In this document: in pieces, positions 8,079 through 15,569 of the stretch
Layout: each line of letters begins with the position of its first letter
How positions within the stretch are numbered: the first letter of the stretch is position 1
Source: Comamonadaceae bacterium
Lineage (GTDB): Bacteria > Pseudomonadota > Gammaproteobacteria > Burkholderiales > Burkholderiaceae_C
Assembly (NCBI GenBank): GCA_027488215.1
Contig: JAIYCB010000032.1
Coordinates: forward strand, 53,946-117,945
Reading direction: 5' to 3'
Length of the DNA: 64,000 nt
Program-made: the position numbers and the translations under genes
The notes under the pieces: generated by a model
The model's input: the letters and a program-made list of their open reading frames with translations, nothing else
Databases searched by the model: none
What the model was told of the DNA's origin: nothing

Positions 8079-8903
8079 TCAAACGGGTTTGTCGCCCGCC
8101 AAGGTAATGCGGTGCATCACCCGACGAAAACCGTGGTAATCGTTGACCGGATTGTGTTGGGTGCAGCGGTTGTCCCAGACGGCCAGCGAGTGCGGTTGCC
8201 AGACAAAGCGGCAGGTGAATTCGGGCTTGACCTGATGCTGAAACAGGAAGTGGAGGATCGGGGCACTTTCGGCGTCGGTCATGCCAACAATTCCTGATGT
8301 ATGGGCGACATTGACGTAGAGGGCTTTGCGCCCGGTTTCGGGGTGTGTGCGCACCAGCGGATGGTGCGCGATGTAGTCTTTCGGGGCGCTTTCTTTACCG
8401 TCTGTTTTGATGCGATCTTCGCGGGTTTTGGAGACATCGGCCTTGGCTGAACTGCTGATGCCCTGAAGGCCGTCGAGCAGAGACTTCATGGTGTCGGACA
8501 AGGCTTCCCAGGCCATGTACTGGTTGGCAAACAAAGTGTCTCCACCGTATGGTGGAATTTCCTTGGCGAGCAACATCGAGCCCATGGGCGGCTCTTGCAG
8601 GTAGGTGGTGTCCGAGTGCCAGATCCCACCAAAGTTGATTCTTTCGTGTTCAAGTTTTTTGACTTCGATCACGCATGGAAAGCCTTCGAGGCCTTTGACA
8701 AAAGGGTATTCGACCGGCTGACCCAGGACTTGCGCAAAGCGCATGAACTGTTCGGGCACAAGGTCCTGATCGCGAAAGAAAATGACCTGGTGTTGCAACA
8801 AGGCGGCACGAATGTCTTGTTGCAGATCGGCAGACAGGGGTTGGGTCAGGTCGACCCCGTGCAGCTCGGCGCCTAAGGCACCTGCAATTCGGCGAATGAT
8901 CAT
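8079..8903 (-). CDS. TauD/TfdA family Fe(II)/2-oxoglutarate dioxygenase
   Basis: The protein has the TauD/TfdA fold signatures: RRIAGALGAELHGVDL at the N-terminus, the iron ligands H96 and D98 in WHSDTTY, and the distal histidine near residue 250 in NRCTQHNPVNDY, followed by the 2-oxoglutarate-binding arginine in HGFRRVMHR. Length (274 residues from ATG 8903) is normal. A GTG five codons upstream at 8918 is an alternative start. The family hydroxylates substrates such as taurine, 2,4-D or alkyl sulfates. The substrate here cannot be inferred. It is divergent from two Bug receptors and an organic-acid operon and may feed that pathway. Confidence 0.85.
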   Translation of the reverse strand: MIIRRIAGALGAELHGVDLTQPLSADLQQDIRAALLQHQVIFFRDQDLVPEQFMRFAQVLGQPVEYPFVKGLEGFPCVIEVKKLEHERINFGGIWHSDTTYLQEPPMGSMLLAKEIPPYGGDTLFANQYMAWEALSDTMKSLLDGLQGISSSAKADVSKTREDRIKTDGKESAPKDYIAHHPLVRTHPETGRKALYVNVAHTSGIVGMTDAESAPILHFLFQHQVKPEFTCRFVWQPHSLAVWDNRCTQHNPVNDYHGFRRVMHRITLAGDKPV

Positions 8904-8943
8904 GCTTGATTGTGTCACGGGCCATGAAAAATCCAGGATCGAT

Positions 8944-8963
8944 CTTGTCCACCACGAGACAAG
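8944..8963. promoter_or_regulatory. Inverted repeat in a divergent promoter region, possible operator
   Basis: CTTGTC at 8944-8949 and GACAAG at 8958-8963 form a perfect 6-bp inverted repeat with an 8-bp spacer, between the divergent dioxygenase and Bug receptor genes. Arrangement and position fit a regulator site. No regulator gene lies in the adjoining operon, so the protein would be encoded elsewhere. Chance occurrence is possible. Confidence 0.3.
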
Positions 8964-9013
8964 CTGAGACGGGGCTTCGTGCCATTCTGAGCAAATTATT
9001 TCGAGGAGCTGTC

Positions 9014-9982
9014 ATGTTCAATCGCGTTTTGAAGTTATTGGCCCTGAGTCTGGGTTTTTGGTGCGCTCAAAGCGCTGCTCTGGCGCAAGAATTTTTGTCC
9101 AAGCCGGTACGCATCGTGGTGCCGCAAACGCCGGGAGGCGCATCGGACGCGCTAGCCCGTATCGTGGGGCAGAAGTTGAGTGAAAAATGGGGTCAGTCGG
9201 TGGTGGTCGAAAACCGCGCAGGCGCAGGTGGCAACGTGGGCATGGAACATGTGTCCCAGGCAGCTGCCGATGGCCATACGCTGCTGATGAGCTATGCTGG
9301 ATCGCACGCCATCAACCCAGCTTTGTACAAAAAACTGCCCTTCGATCCTGAGAAGGATTTTGAGCCAGTGGCCACGCTGGCCACCTTGCCCTTTGTGCTG
9401 GTGGTGCGCCCGGATTCTCCCGTCAAAAGCATCAAGGATCTGGCGGAGCAAGGACAACGGTCGCCTTTGACTTTTGGCTCTGCAGGCAATGGCTCCGTCA
9501 ATCATTTGCTCGGCGTCATGTTCAACGCCGCAGCCAACACCAAGCTGGAACACATTCCTTACCGTGGCGCAGCGCCCGCCATGCAAGACCTCATGGGCGG
9601 ACAAATCAACATGGTGTTCACCAGTTTGCCCTCCGTATCGGGTGCCATCAAGAGTGGCACGCTGCGCCCGGTGGCAGTGACCAGTGCAGTGCGCTCGGGC
9701 AACTTTCCAAACATCCCCACCATCGCAGAGGGGGGCTTCAAAGAGTTTGATGTATCGCCTTGGTTTGGTTTGTTTGCGCCTGCCAAAACCCCAGCTGCAG
9801 TGATCCGCCGCATCAATCAAGATGTGCAGGATGTGCTGAAAAACAAGGACGTGATCGATCGCTTCAATGCGCAAGGTGCCGATGTGCTGATCACACAGCC
9901 CGCTGAGTTTGCCGGCATGCTGAAAAGAGACCTGGCCAAGTGGAGCGTGGTGGTCAAAGCCTCTGGCGCACAAATTGACTGA
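9014..9982 (+). CDS. Tripartite tricarboxylate transporter substrate-binding protein (Bug/TctC family)
   Basis: The 322-residue protein begins at ATG 9014, preceded by a GAGGAG ribosome-binding site. It has a Sec signal peptide ending near ALAQ, then the mature start EFLSKPVRIVVPQTPGGASD typical of Bug receptors. Further family motifs are GQSVVVENRAGAGGNVG and HIPYRGAAPAMQDL. Bug proteins are periplasmic Venus-flytrap receptors that capture carboxylates or related small acids. Here no TctA/TctB permease is adjacent, as is usual for the expanded Bug families of Burkholderiales. It is the first of a co-directional group with a second Bug receptor and RraA-, LeuC-, LeuD- and cyclodeaminase-like enzymes, which suggests an organic-acid ligand. 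Confidence 0.9.
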   Translation: MFNRVLKLLALSLGFWCAQSAALAQEFLSKPVRIVVPQTPGGASDALARIVGQKLSEKWGQSVVVENRAGAGGNVGMEHVSQAAADGHTLLMSYAGSHAINPALYKKLPFDPEKDFEPVATLATLPFVLVVRPDSPVKSIKDLAEQGQRSPLTFGSAGNGSVNHLLGVMFNAAANTKLEHIPYRGAAPAMQDLMGGQINMVFTSLPSVSGAIKSGTLRPVAVTSAVRSGNFPNIPTIAEGGFKEFDVSPWFGLFAPAKTPAAVIRRINQDVQDVLKNKDVIDRFNAQGADVLITQPAEFAGMLKRDLAKWSVVVKASGAQID

Positions 9983-10002
9983 CCTTCACCAGGAAACTCC
10001 GC

Positions 10003-10977
10003 ATGACCGCTCACAAGATTTCGCGCCGTACCGCTTTGGCATTGGCCCTGTGCCTGAGCACAGGCGCATTTGCCCAGAACTGGCCTGATAAGCCGATCCG
10101 GATCGTGGTGGGTTTTGCACCCGGTGGTTTCACCGATGTGCTGGCGCGCACCATTGGCCAAAAGCTTCAAGAGCGGTTGGGGCAGTCGGTGGTGGTAGAC
10201 AACAAGGCCGGTGCAGCGGGCACCGTGGGCGCAGACATCGTGGCCAAGGCCAGGCCTGACGGCTATACCTTGCTGCTGGGTCACAGCAATTCCAATTCGG
10301 TGGCCCCAGCGCTTTACCCCAAATTACCTTATGACGTGGTCAAGGATTTCACGCCCATCATCCGCGTGGCGTCCACCCCTTTGCTGCTGACGGTGAACCC
10401 TGGCGTGCCCGCCACCGATGTGCGCTCGTTTGTGGCGCTGGCCAAACAAAAGCCTATGGGTCTGAGTTTTGCGTCTTCGGGAAGCGGCAGCGCGCAGCAT
10501 TTGGCTGCGGCCCGCTTCATGCTGGCCACACAAACTCAGATGAACCACATCCCCTACAAAGGCAGTGGCCAAGCCATTGTGGATTTGCTGTCGGGCCAGG
10601 TGAACCTGAACTTTGAAAGCCCACCCAATGTGTTGCCGCATTACCAGGCGGGCAAGCTGCGGGTGCTGGCCATCACCAGCGAAAAACGCTCACCCCTGAT
10701 GCCCAATGTGCCGACGCTGGCCGAAGCGGGCGTGCCCAACGCCGAGATGTTGCAATGGTTTGCCGTGCTGGGGCCTGCCAAGTTGCCAGCTGAGATCACC
10801 AGGCGCTTGAACACCGAAATTGCCGCGATCTTGAGGCTGCCCGATGTAGCCGAAAAAATCGCATCGCAAGGGGGTGAAATCATAGGCGGCACGCCCGAGT
10901 CATTTGCGGCTTTCATTCCTGAAGACAGTGCTGCCTGGGCCAAGCTGGTCAAGGACGCGAATGTGCGCATGGATTGA
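10003..10977 (+). CDS. Tripartite tricarboxylate transporter substrate-binding protein (Bug/TctC family)
   Basis: The 324-residue product has a signal peptide ending STGAFAQ and the Bug hallmark NWPDKPIRIVVGFAPGGFTD. GQSVVVDNKAGAAGTVGA and HIPYKGSGQAIVDLLSG follow. It starts 20 bp after the preceding Bug gene and ends 3 bp before the RraA-like gene, so it is clearly in the same operon. Two adjacent receptors with different binding-loop residues suggest related but non-identical ligands, or replacement after duplication. The binding role is well supported by the family; the ligand is unknown. Confidence 0.9.
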   Translation: MTAHKISRRTALALALCLSTGAFAQNWPDKPIRIVVGFAPGGFTDVLARTIGQKLQERLGQSVVVDNKAGAAGTVGADIVAKARPDGYTLLLGHSNSNSVAPALYPKLPYDVVKDFTPIIRVASTPLLLTVNPGVPATDVRSFVALAKQKPMGLSFASSGSGSAQHLAAARFMLATQTQMNHIPYKGSGQAIVDLLSGQVNLNFESPPNVLPHYQAGKLRVLAITSEKRSPLMPNVPTLAEAGVPNAEMLQWFAVLGPAKLPAEITRRLNTEIAAILRLPDVAEKIASQGGEIIGGTPESFAAFIPEDSAAWAKLVKDANVRMD

Positions 10978-10980
10978 GCC

Positions 10981-11541
10981 GTGAAAGTCATTCCTAAAAC
11001 CACTGACCTGTGCGATGCCTGCGATGACGCGCAGGCCTGCGCCCTGCTGTTTCAAACTTTTGGCTTGCGACGGGCATTCACCGGACCGATACGCACCCTG
11101 CGCATCCACGAAGATATCGGCCTGATGCGCGACACCGTGAGCCAAGCAGGTAAGGGCCAAGTGCTGGTGGTTGACGGCGGTGGTTCGATTTCGCGCGCCT
11201 TGTTTGGCGATGTGATGGCCGAACTCGCCTCGCGCAATGGCTGGGCGGGCCTGGTCATTCATGGCGTGGTGCGTGATGCCGAAGAGCTGAACACCATCGA
11301 CATTGGCGTGAAGGCTTTAGGCACTGTACCCAAGCGCGGCAGCCGCACCGGTGCGGGCGAGCGCGATGTGCCGGTGCATTTTGGCGGCGTGACCTTCATA
11401 CCCGGCGACCACCTGGTGGCCGATGCGGATGGCGTGATCGTGCTGCCCTCTGGATTGACTGCAGCCGACATTGCTGTCGAGGATGTCGTAGCGGCCACAG
11501 CCGCCTATGCTGCAGGCACAGCTCCAACAGCCAAGCCATGA
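10981..11541 (+). CDS. RraA-family protein, probable 4-hydroxy-4-methyl-2-oxoglutarate-type aldolase or oxaloacetate decarboxylase
   Basis: The 186-residue protein starts at GTG 10981 and has the RraA/HMG-aldolase core: GKGQVLVVDGGG, ALFGDVMAELASRNGWAGLV and GVVRDAEEL, where the R-D pair and a neighbouring acidic residue bind metal and substrate in known class II aldolases of this fold. These enzymes split tertiary-alcohol 2-oxo acids into pyruvate plus a second 2-oxo acid, or decarboxylate oxaloacetate. RraA proper inhibits RNase E, but the catabolic context favours the enzyme. Its last bases overlap the LeuC-like gene (ATGA), indicating translational coupling. The product of a LeuCD-type hydration could be its substrate; this is inference. 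Confidence 0.8.
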   Translation: MKVIPKTTDLCDACDDAQACALLFQTFGLRRAFTGPIRTLRIHEDIGLMRDTVSQAGKGQVLVVDGGGSISRALFGDVMAELASRNGWAGLVIHGVVRDAEELNTIDIGVKALGTVPKRGSRTGAGERDVPVHFGGVTFIPGDHLVADADGVIVLPSGLTAADIAVEDVVAATAAYAAGTAPTAKP

Positions 11542-12962
11542 GGGGACTCACCCTTTACCAGCGCATCGTGGATGCGCACACGGTGCGGCCGCTGGGAGAC
11601 AGCGGGCAAATATTGTTGTACGTGGACCGCCAGGTGCTGAACGAATACACCAGCCCTCAGGCCTTTGCCGCCTTGGACGCGCAGGGGCGCAAAGTGTGGC
11701 GACCCGCGTCTACCCTGGCGGTGGTGGACCATGTGAATGCCACCACGCCGGTGCGCAATGCACGCACCATGGTGCTGGTCGATGCCGACAGGGCCCGACA
11801 GGTGAGCACGCTGGCCGAAAATTGTGCGCGGCATGGCATTGAGCTGTTTGACATGCTGGACAAGCGCCAAGGCATTGAGCATGTGGTGGCCAGCGAACAA
11901 GGCTGGGTACTGCCGGGCATGGTCATGGCGGCGGGCGACAGCCACACCACCACGCACGGGGCCATGGGGGCTTTGGGCTTTGGCATTGGCAGCAGCGAAA
12001 TTGAACACTTGCTGGCCACCCAAACGCTGATATACCGTCCGCAAAAAAACATGCGCGTCACGGTACATGGCCAGATGCCGTCTGGGGTAACGGCCAAAGA
12101 CCTGGTGCTGGGCCTGATCGCTCAGATCGGAGCCGATGGGGCGTCGGGCCATGTGATCGAATACGCCGGTGAGGCAATTCGAGCCATGGGGGTAGAGGGC
12201 CGTTTGACGCTCTGCAACATGAGCGTGGAAGCCGCTGCACGGGGTGCCATTGTGGCCCCGGATGACGCCCTGTTGAACTACCTGCACGGCCGCCCCCGAG
12301 TGCCGCAAGGCGCGCAGTGGGATGCGGCCGTGGCACACTGGCGCTTGTTGCGCAGCGATGACGATGCGGTGTTTGACCGCGAAATCAGCCTCGACGCCAG
12401 CACCCTGGCCCCACGCGTGACCTGGGGAACAAGCCCAGATCAAGGCGTGCCCATCGACGGGGTGGTGCCCGACCCCACCCACGAAAGCGACCCGCAACGC
12501 CGGCGCGGCATGCAACGCGCATTGGCCTACATGGACCTGCATCCCGGCCAACCCTTACAGGGCTTGCCGATCAGCCACGCTTTCATTGGTTCGTGCACGA
12601 ACAGCCGCATTGACGACCTGCGCGATGCAGCGCGCTTTCTCAAGGGCCGTCGCATCGCGCCCGGTGTGCGGGCTTTGGTGGTGCCCGGCTCTTCAATGGT
12701 GCATGCGCAGGCCGAGACAGAAGGCATTGCACGCATTTTTGAAGAAGCAGGTTTTGAATGGCGGCAGGCGGGTTGCTCGATGTGCGTGGCCATGAACGAA
12801 GACCACCTGAATGCCGGGGACCGCTGCGCCTCCAGCACCAACCGCAACTTTGAAAGCCGCCAGGGCTTGGGGGCACGCACCCACCTGATGAGCCCAGCCA
12901 TGGTGGCGGCTGCTGCAGTCACCGGTGCGCTGACCGATTTGCGCACCCTGCCCTGTCATTGA
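11538..12962 (+). CDS. Aconitase-family hydro-lyase large subunit (LeuC-like, catabolic paralogue)
   Basis: The 474-residue protein carries aconitase signatures. MAAGDSHTTTHGAMGALGFG forms part of the active site. The [4Fe-4S] ligands are C353 in FIGSCTNSR and C413/C416 in GCSMC. Length matches LeuC, the large subunit of 3-isopropylmalate dehydratase. The neighbours are not leucine genes: it lies between an RraA-like aldolase and a LeuD-like gene, behind two Bug receptors. I infer a catabolic dehydratase or isomerase for a substituted malate- or maleate-like acid, but true isopropylmalate activity is not excluded. It starts within the stop of the aldolase gene and is followed 10 bp later by the small subunit. 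Confidence 0.85.
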   Translation: MRGLTLYQRIVDAHTVRPLGDSGQILLYVDRQVLNEYTSPQAFAALDAQGRKVWRPASTLAVVDHVNATTPVRNARTMVLVDADRARQVSTLAENCARHGIELFDMLDKRQGIEHVVASEQGWVLPGMVMAAGDSHTTTHGAMGALGFGIGSSEIEHLLATQTLIYRPQKNMRVTVHGQMPSGVTAKDLVLGLIAQIGADGASGHVIEYAGEAIRAMGVEGRLTLCNMSVEAAARGAIVAPDDALLNYLHGRPRVPQGAQWDAAVAHWRLLRSDDDAVFDREISLDASTLAPRVTWGTSPDQGVPIDGVVPDPTHESDPQRRRGMQRALAYMDLHPGQPLQGLPISHAFIGSCTNSRIDDLRDAARFLKGRRIAPGVRALVVPGSSMVHAQAETEGIARIFEEAGFEWRQAGCSMCVAMNEDHLNAGDRCASSTNRNFESRQGLGARTHLMSPAMVAAAAVTGALTDLRTLPCH

Positions 12963-12972
12963 AAGCGATGGC

Positions 12973-13605
12973 ATGACATCCGTATTTCAAGCCATCTCGA
13001 CCCTTACAGGCTTCGCCGCAGCCCTGCCCTTGCCGCATGTGGACACCGACCAGATCATGCCCAAACAGTTCCTCAAGGGCATCGACCGGCAGGGCCTGGC
13101 CCAAGGCTTTTTGCACGACATGCGTTTTGATCCATCTGGCCAAATGCGCAGCGATTTTGTCTTGAACCAAGCGCCATGGACTGAGGCGATGTTTTTGATC
13201 ACGGGCGCCAACTTTGGTTGCGGCTCAAGCCGTGAGCACGCGGTATGGGGCATGCGCGAAATGGGCATCCGCTGCGTGCTGGGCACCAGCTTTGGCGGCA
13301 TCTTCGGTGACAACTGCATGCGAAATGGCGTGCCCGCGCTGGTGCTGCCCGCCGCCGAGGTGGACCGCTTGATGACCTTGGCCCAAACCCCACAGCGCTG
13401 CCAGATGACGTTGGATTTACCGGCGCAAACACTCCACACCCCAGCCGATGGTCAGACTTTACACTTTGACATGGACCCGCTGCACCGAAAAATGCTGCTG
13501 CGCGGTCTGGATGCCGTAGGCATGAGCCTGACGCACGCGCCAGACATCCACGCGTTCGAAGCTCGCTATCAACAGGCCAACCCCTGGGTGGTGCCACCAC
13601 AGTAA
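12973..13605 (+). CDS. Aconitase-family hydro-lyase small subunit (LeuD-like)
   Basis: The 210-residue product has the swivel-domain motifs of LeuD: LPHVDTDQIMPKQFLKGI near the N-terminus and GANFGCGSSREHAVWGM in the middle, where the serine and arginine contact substrate. LeuD is about 200 residues and pairs with LeuC to form the dehydratase. The immediately preceding LeuC-like gene is the obvious partner. The gene starts 10 bp after that stop, within the same operon. The pair differs from the biosynthetic case only by its neighbours, so the substrate is open. Confidence 0.87.
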   Translation: MTSVFQAISTLTGFAAALPLPHVDTDQIMPKQFLKGIDRQGLAQGFLHDMRFDPSGQMRSDFVLNQAPWTEAMFLITGANFGCGSSREHAVWGMREMGIRCVLGTSFGGIFGDNCMRNGVPALVLPAAEVDRLMTLAQTPQRCQMTLDLPAQTLHTPADGQTLHFDMDPLHRKMLLRGLDAVGMSLTHAPDIHAFEARYQQANPWVVPPQ

Positions 13606-13627
13606 AAGCCCCCGCAGGAGAATTGAC

Positions 13628-14548
13628 ATGGTCCACTACTTTGACGAAGCCCGCGTTCAGCAATTGCTGAGCGTGCCTGATCTGTTGCAGGGTGTGCGTG
13701 AAGCCTTGGTCGCGCTGTCGCTGGGCCAGGTGGTACAACCGCTGCGCATGGTCATGTCCATGGGCGATGCCTCTGCAGACGGCTTGCTGTTTTTGAAGCC
13801 CGCTCAACTGGGCGATGCGCTGAGCACCAAGCTGATCACGCTGGTGCCCGGTAATGCACAAAAAGGTTTACCCACGCTGCTCAGTACCATTGTGTTGATG
13901 GACCCGGCCACGGGCAAGACCCTGGCGGTCATGGAGGGCAACACGATCACGGCCATGCGCACTGCAGCGGCGTCTGCCGTAGCGGCCGATGCGTTGGTGC
14001 CACGCACGCCTCAGGTGGTGGCCATGTTGGGCAGCGGCGTGCTGGCGCGAAGCCACGCGCAGATGCTGCGCGCTGTGCGCGAGGTCTCCGAGATCCGCGT
14101 ATGGAGCCCTACGGCGGCCAATGCGCAACAGTGCGCTCTCGACATCGGTGGCGTGACCTGCGCCAGCGCCGAAGAAGCGGTGCGCGGCGCTGATATCGTC
14201 TGCACAGTGACCAATGCCAGCGAGCCGGTGCTGCAAGGCGCCTGGCTCAAACCCGGCGCTTTTGTGGCGGCTGTGGGTGCGCCCCGCCCCACCTGGCGCG
14301 AGCTGGACGATGCGGCCATGGGCCATTGGGTGGTGGCCGATCAGCGCGAAGCCGCTGAAAAGGAGTCCGGAGATGTGATGCTGTCGGGTGCACGGGTCGC
14401 AGCCGAAATTGGTGAGGTGTTGTGCGGTCGCGTGACGCCACCACCCATGGGCACCACGATCATTTTCAAATCACTGGGGCAAGCGGTGGAGGACACGGTA
14501 GCAGCCCGTCTGGTGTACCGTGCGGCTTTGACCCAACAGGGCCAATAA
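13628..14548 (+). CDS. Ornithine cyclodeaminase/mu-crystallin family protein
   Basis: The 306-residue protein has the family pattern: an N-terminal substrate domain (MVMSMGDASADGLLFLKPA), then a Rossmann NAD-binding segment with GSGVLARSHAQML near residue 140 and ADIVCTVTNASEPVL near 195. Members include ornithine cyclodeaminase, alanine dehydrogenase, ketimine reductase and delta1-pyrroline-2-carboxylate reductase. Function within the family is not predictable from motifs alone. A GGAG ribosome-binding site precedes the ATG, 22 bp after the LeuD-like gene. It is the last gene of this operon and may act as an imine or 2-oxo-acid reductase in the pathway. Confidence 0.85.
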   Translation: MVHYFDEARVQQLLSVPDLLQGVREALVALSLGQVVQPLRMVMSMGDASADGLLFLKPAQLGDALSTKLITLVPGNAQKGLPTLLSTIVLMDPATGKTLAVMEGNTITAMRTAAASAVAADALVPRTPQVVAMLGSGVLARSHAQMLRAVREVSEIRVWSPTAANAQQCALDIGGVTCASAEEAVRGADIVCTVTNASEPVLQGAWLKPGAFVAAVGAPRPTWRELDDAAMGHWVVADQREAAEKESGDVMLSGARVAAEIGEVLCGRVTPPPMGTTIIFKSLGQAVEDTVAARLVYRAALTQQGQ

Positions 14549-14644
14549 GTCAGACCGAAAGTTCCGCCTGAAAGCGTTACACGACGATAATTTCTCAAGT
14601 TAAAGGGACTGGTGCCGATTCTTCATGAATTGTTTTTTGCACCC

Positions 14645-14866
14645 ATGTTGACCATCACCAAATCGCCAGAAAAGTTCGACATCCCTGTTCGACACAGGTA
14701 TGTCTTTCATGGCATGGACATCGGCGACAGCTTGTATTTTGATGACTTCAAACTGGCCGAAAATGCCAGAATTGCAGCCATTCAATACGTCAAGAGGAAC
14801 AGGCTCAGCTGGAAATTCGGCATTCGAAAGATGCACGATGGCTGGCGCATCTTTCGGATGGTTTAG
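14645..14866 (+). CDS. Small protein of unknown function, 73 residues
   Basis: Starting at ATG 14645, the product contains FHGMDIGDSLYFDDF and ends KFGIRKMHDGWRIFRMV. This resembles small betaproteobacterial and phage-associated proteins with a pattern of the type 'meiGDSf ... a..yakr.g.kf..rk...g.RvwR', whose function I do not know. A GTG at 14612 would add 11 residues. It lies alone between the cyclodeaminase gene and a convergent lipoprotein gene, whose stop overlaps its own by a few bases. Confidence 0.6.
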   Translation: MLTITKSPEKFDIPVRHRYVFHGMDIGDSLYFDDFKLAENARIAAIQYVKRNRLSWKFGIRKMHDGWRIFRMV

Positions 14867-15330
14867 CGGCCGGAGCAGCTGTTGATGTTGCAAGGGCAGT
14901 CGTAAATGTCACCCACAATGGTGGTCAGGAACCGTGAACTGCCCATGTCTGTGCCTTCACGCAAAATGATTTCATGGTTGGCCGTCACGTAGGCGTTTTC
15001 AATGTTGTCCACCTCAGAGTGGTGTACCACCGTGACCCATTTGCCCCCCATCAAGTGGGCCCGGTTTTTGAACAAATTCAAAGCCGATGTGAAGTCCGTG
15101 TTGGTCCGGATGCGGTAGCGTTTTATCAAGGTGCAACTGTTCACAATGGCATACACCTGCGAACCCACAATGACCGATCGTGATTGAGGCGTTTCTTGGT
15201 ACAAGATGTCTGGCTGAATCAAGGTTGCATCCCGGTAAGAAGGCGCTGTGCTCGCCACGCGCAGGTCGACGGTCGCGCACCCGGAAAGCACCAGTGCACA
15301 CACAATACCCATAAGTGAATTTTTTGTCAT
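14863..15330 (-). CDS. Outer-membrane lipoprotein, DUF4156/RcsF-like
   Basis: From ATG 15330 the 155-residue product begins with a lipoprotein signal (MTKNSLMGIVCALVLSGC) with lipobox LSGC. The mature part has a conserved SC near residue 68, an alanine/asparagine helix (ALNLFKNRAHLMGGKW) and a C-terminal GDIYDCP. This layout matches the RcsF/DUF4156 fold, in which paired cysteines stabilise a small outer-membrane lipoprotein. RcsF itself senses envelope stress, but the Rcs phosphorelay is not known in this lineage and no rcs gene is nearby, so I do not assign that role. An upstream in-frame start at 15396 would bury the signal peptide and is rejected. Confidence 0.7.
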   Translation of the reverse strand: MTKNSLMGIVCALVLSGCATVDLRVASTAPSYRDATLIQPDILYQETPQSRSVIVGSQVYAIVNSCTLIKRYRIRTNTDFTSALNLFKNRAHLMGGKWVTVVHHSEVDNIENAYVTANHEIILREGTDMGSSRFLTTIVGDIYDCPCNINSCSGR

Positions 15331-15462
15331 GATGTACCAACAAGATGAATTAATGCACCCGATGCAAATTGGCCGAGTCTGCTTTTTTATTATCACTTTT
15401 AGACTTTGAACTTGGCCGTACGGTCCCGTGTAACATCCGTAACTTGTTTACTTTGGGATCCA

Positions 15463-15488
15463 GATGAGCCCGACGGTTTGGGCTCATC
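15463..15488. repeat. Perfect 9-bp inverted repeat (hairpin or operator)
   Basis: GATGAGCCC at 15463-15471 and GGGCTCATC at 15480-15488 are exact inverted copies separated by 8 bases, between the lipoprotein gene (minus) and the DAO-family gene (plus). No T-run follows on either strand, so it is not a classical terminator. Position suggests an operator or a leader hairpin. Confidence 0.6.
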
Positions 15489-15569
15489 ACAGCCGATTCG
15501 TCGCTGCAAATTGCATGTCGAACACACTCGCCCTTTTGAGCACAAAAAATTTCCCATAAAGATCAATTC

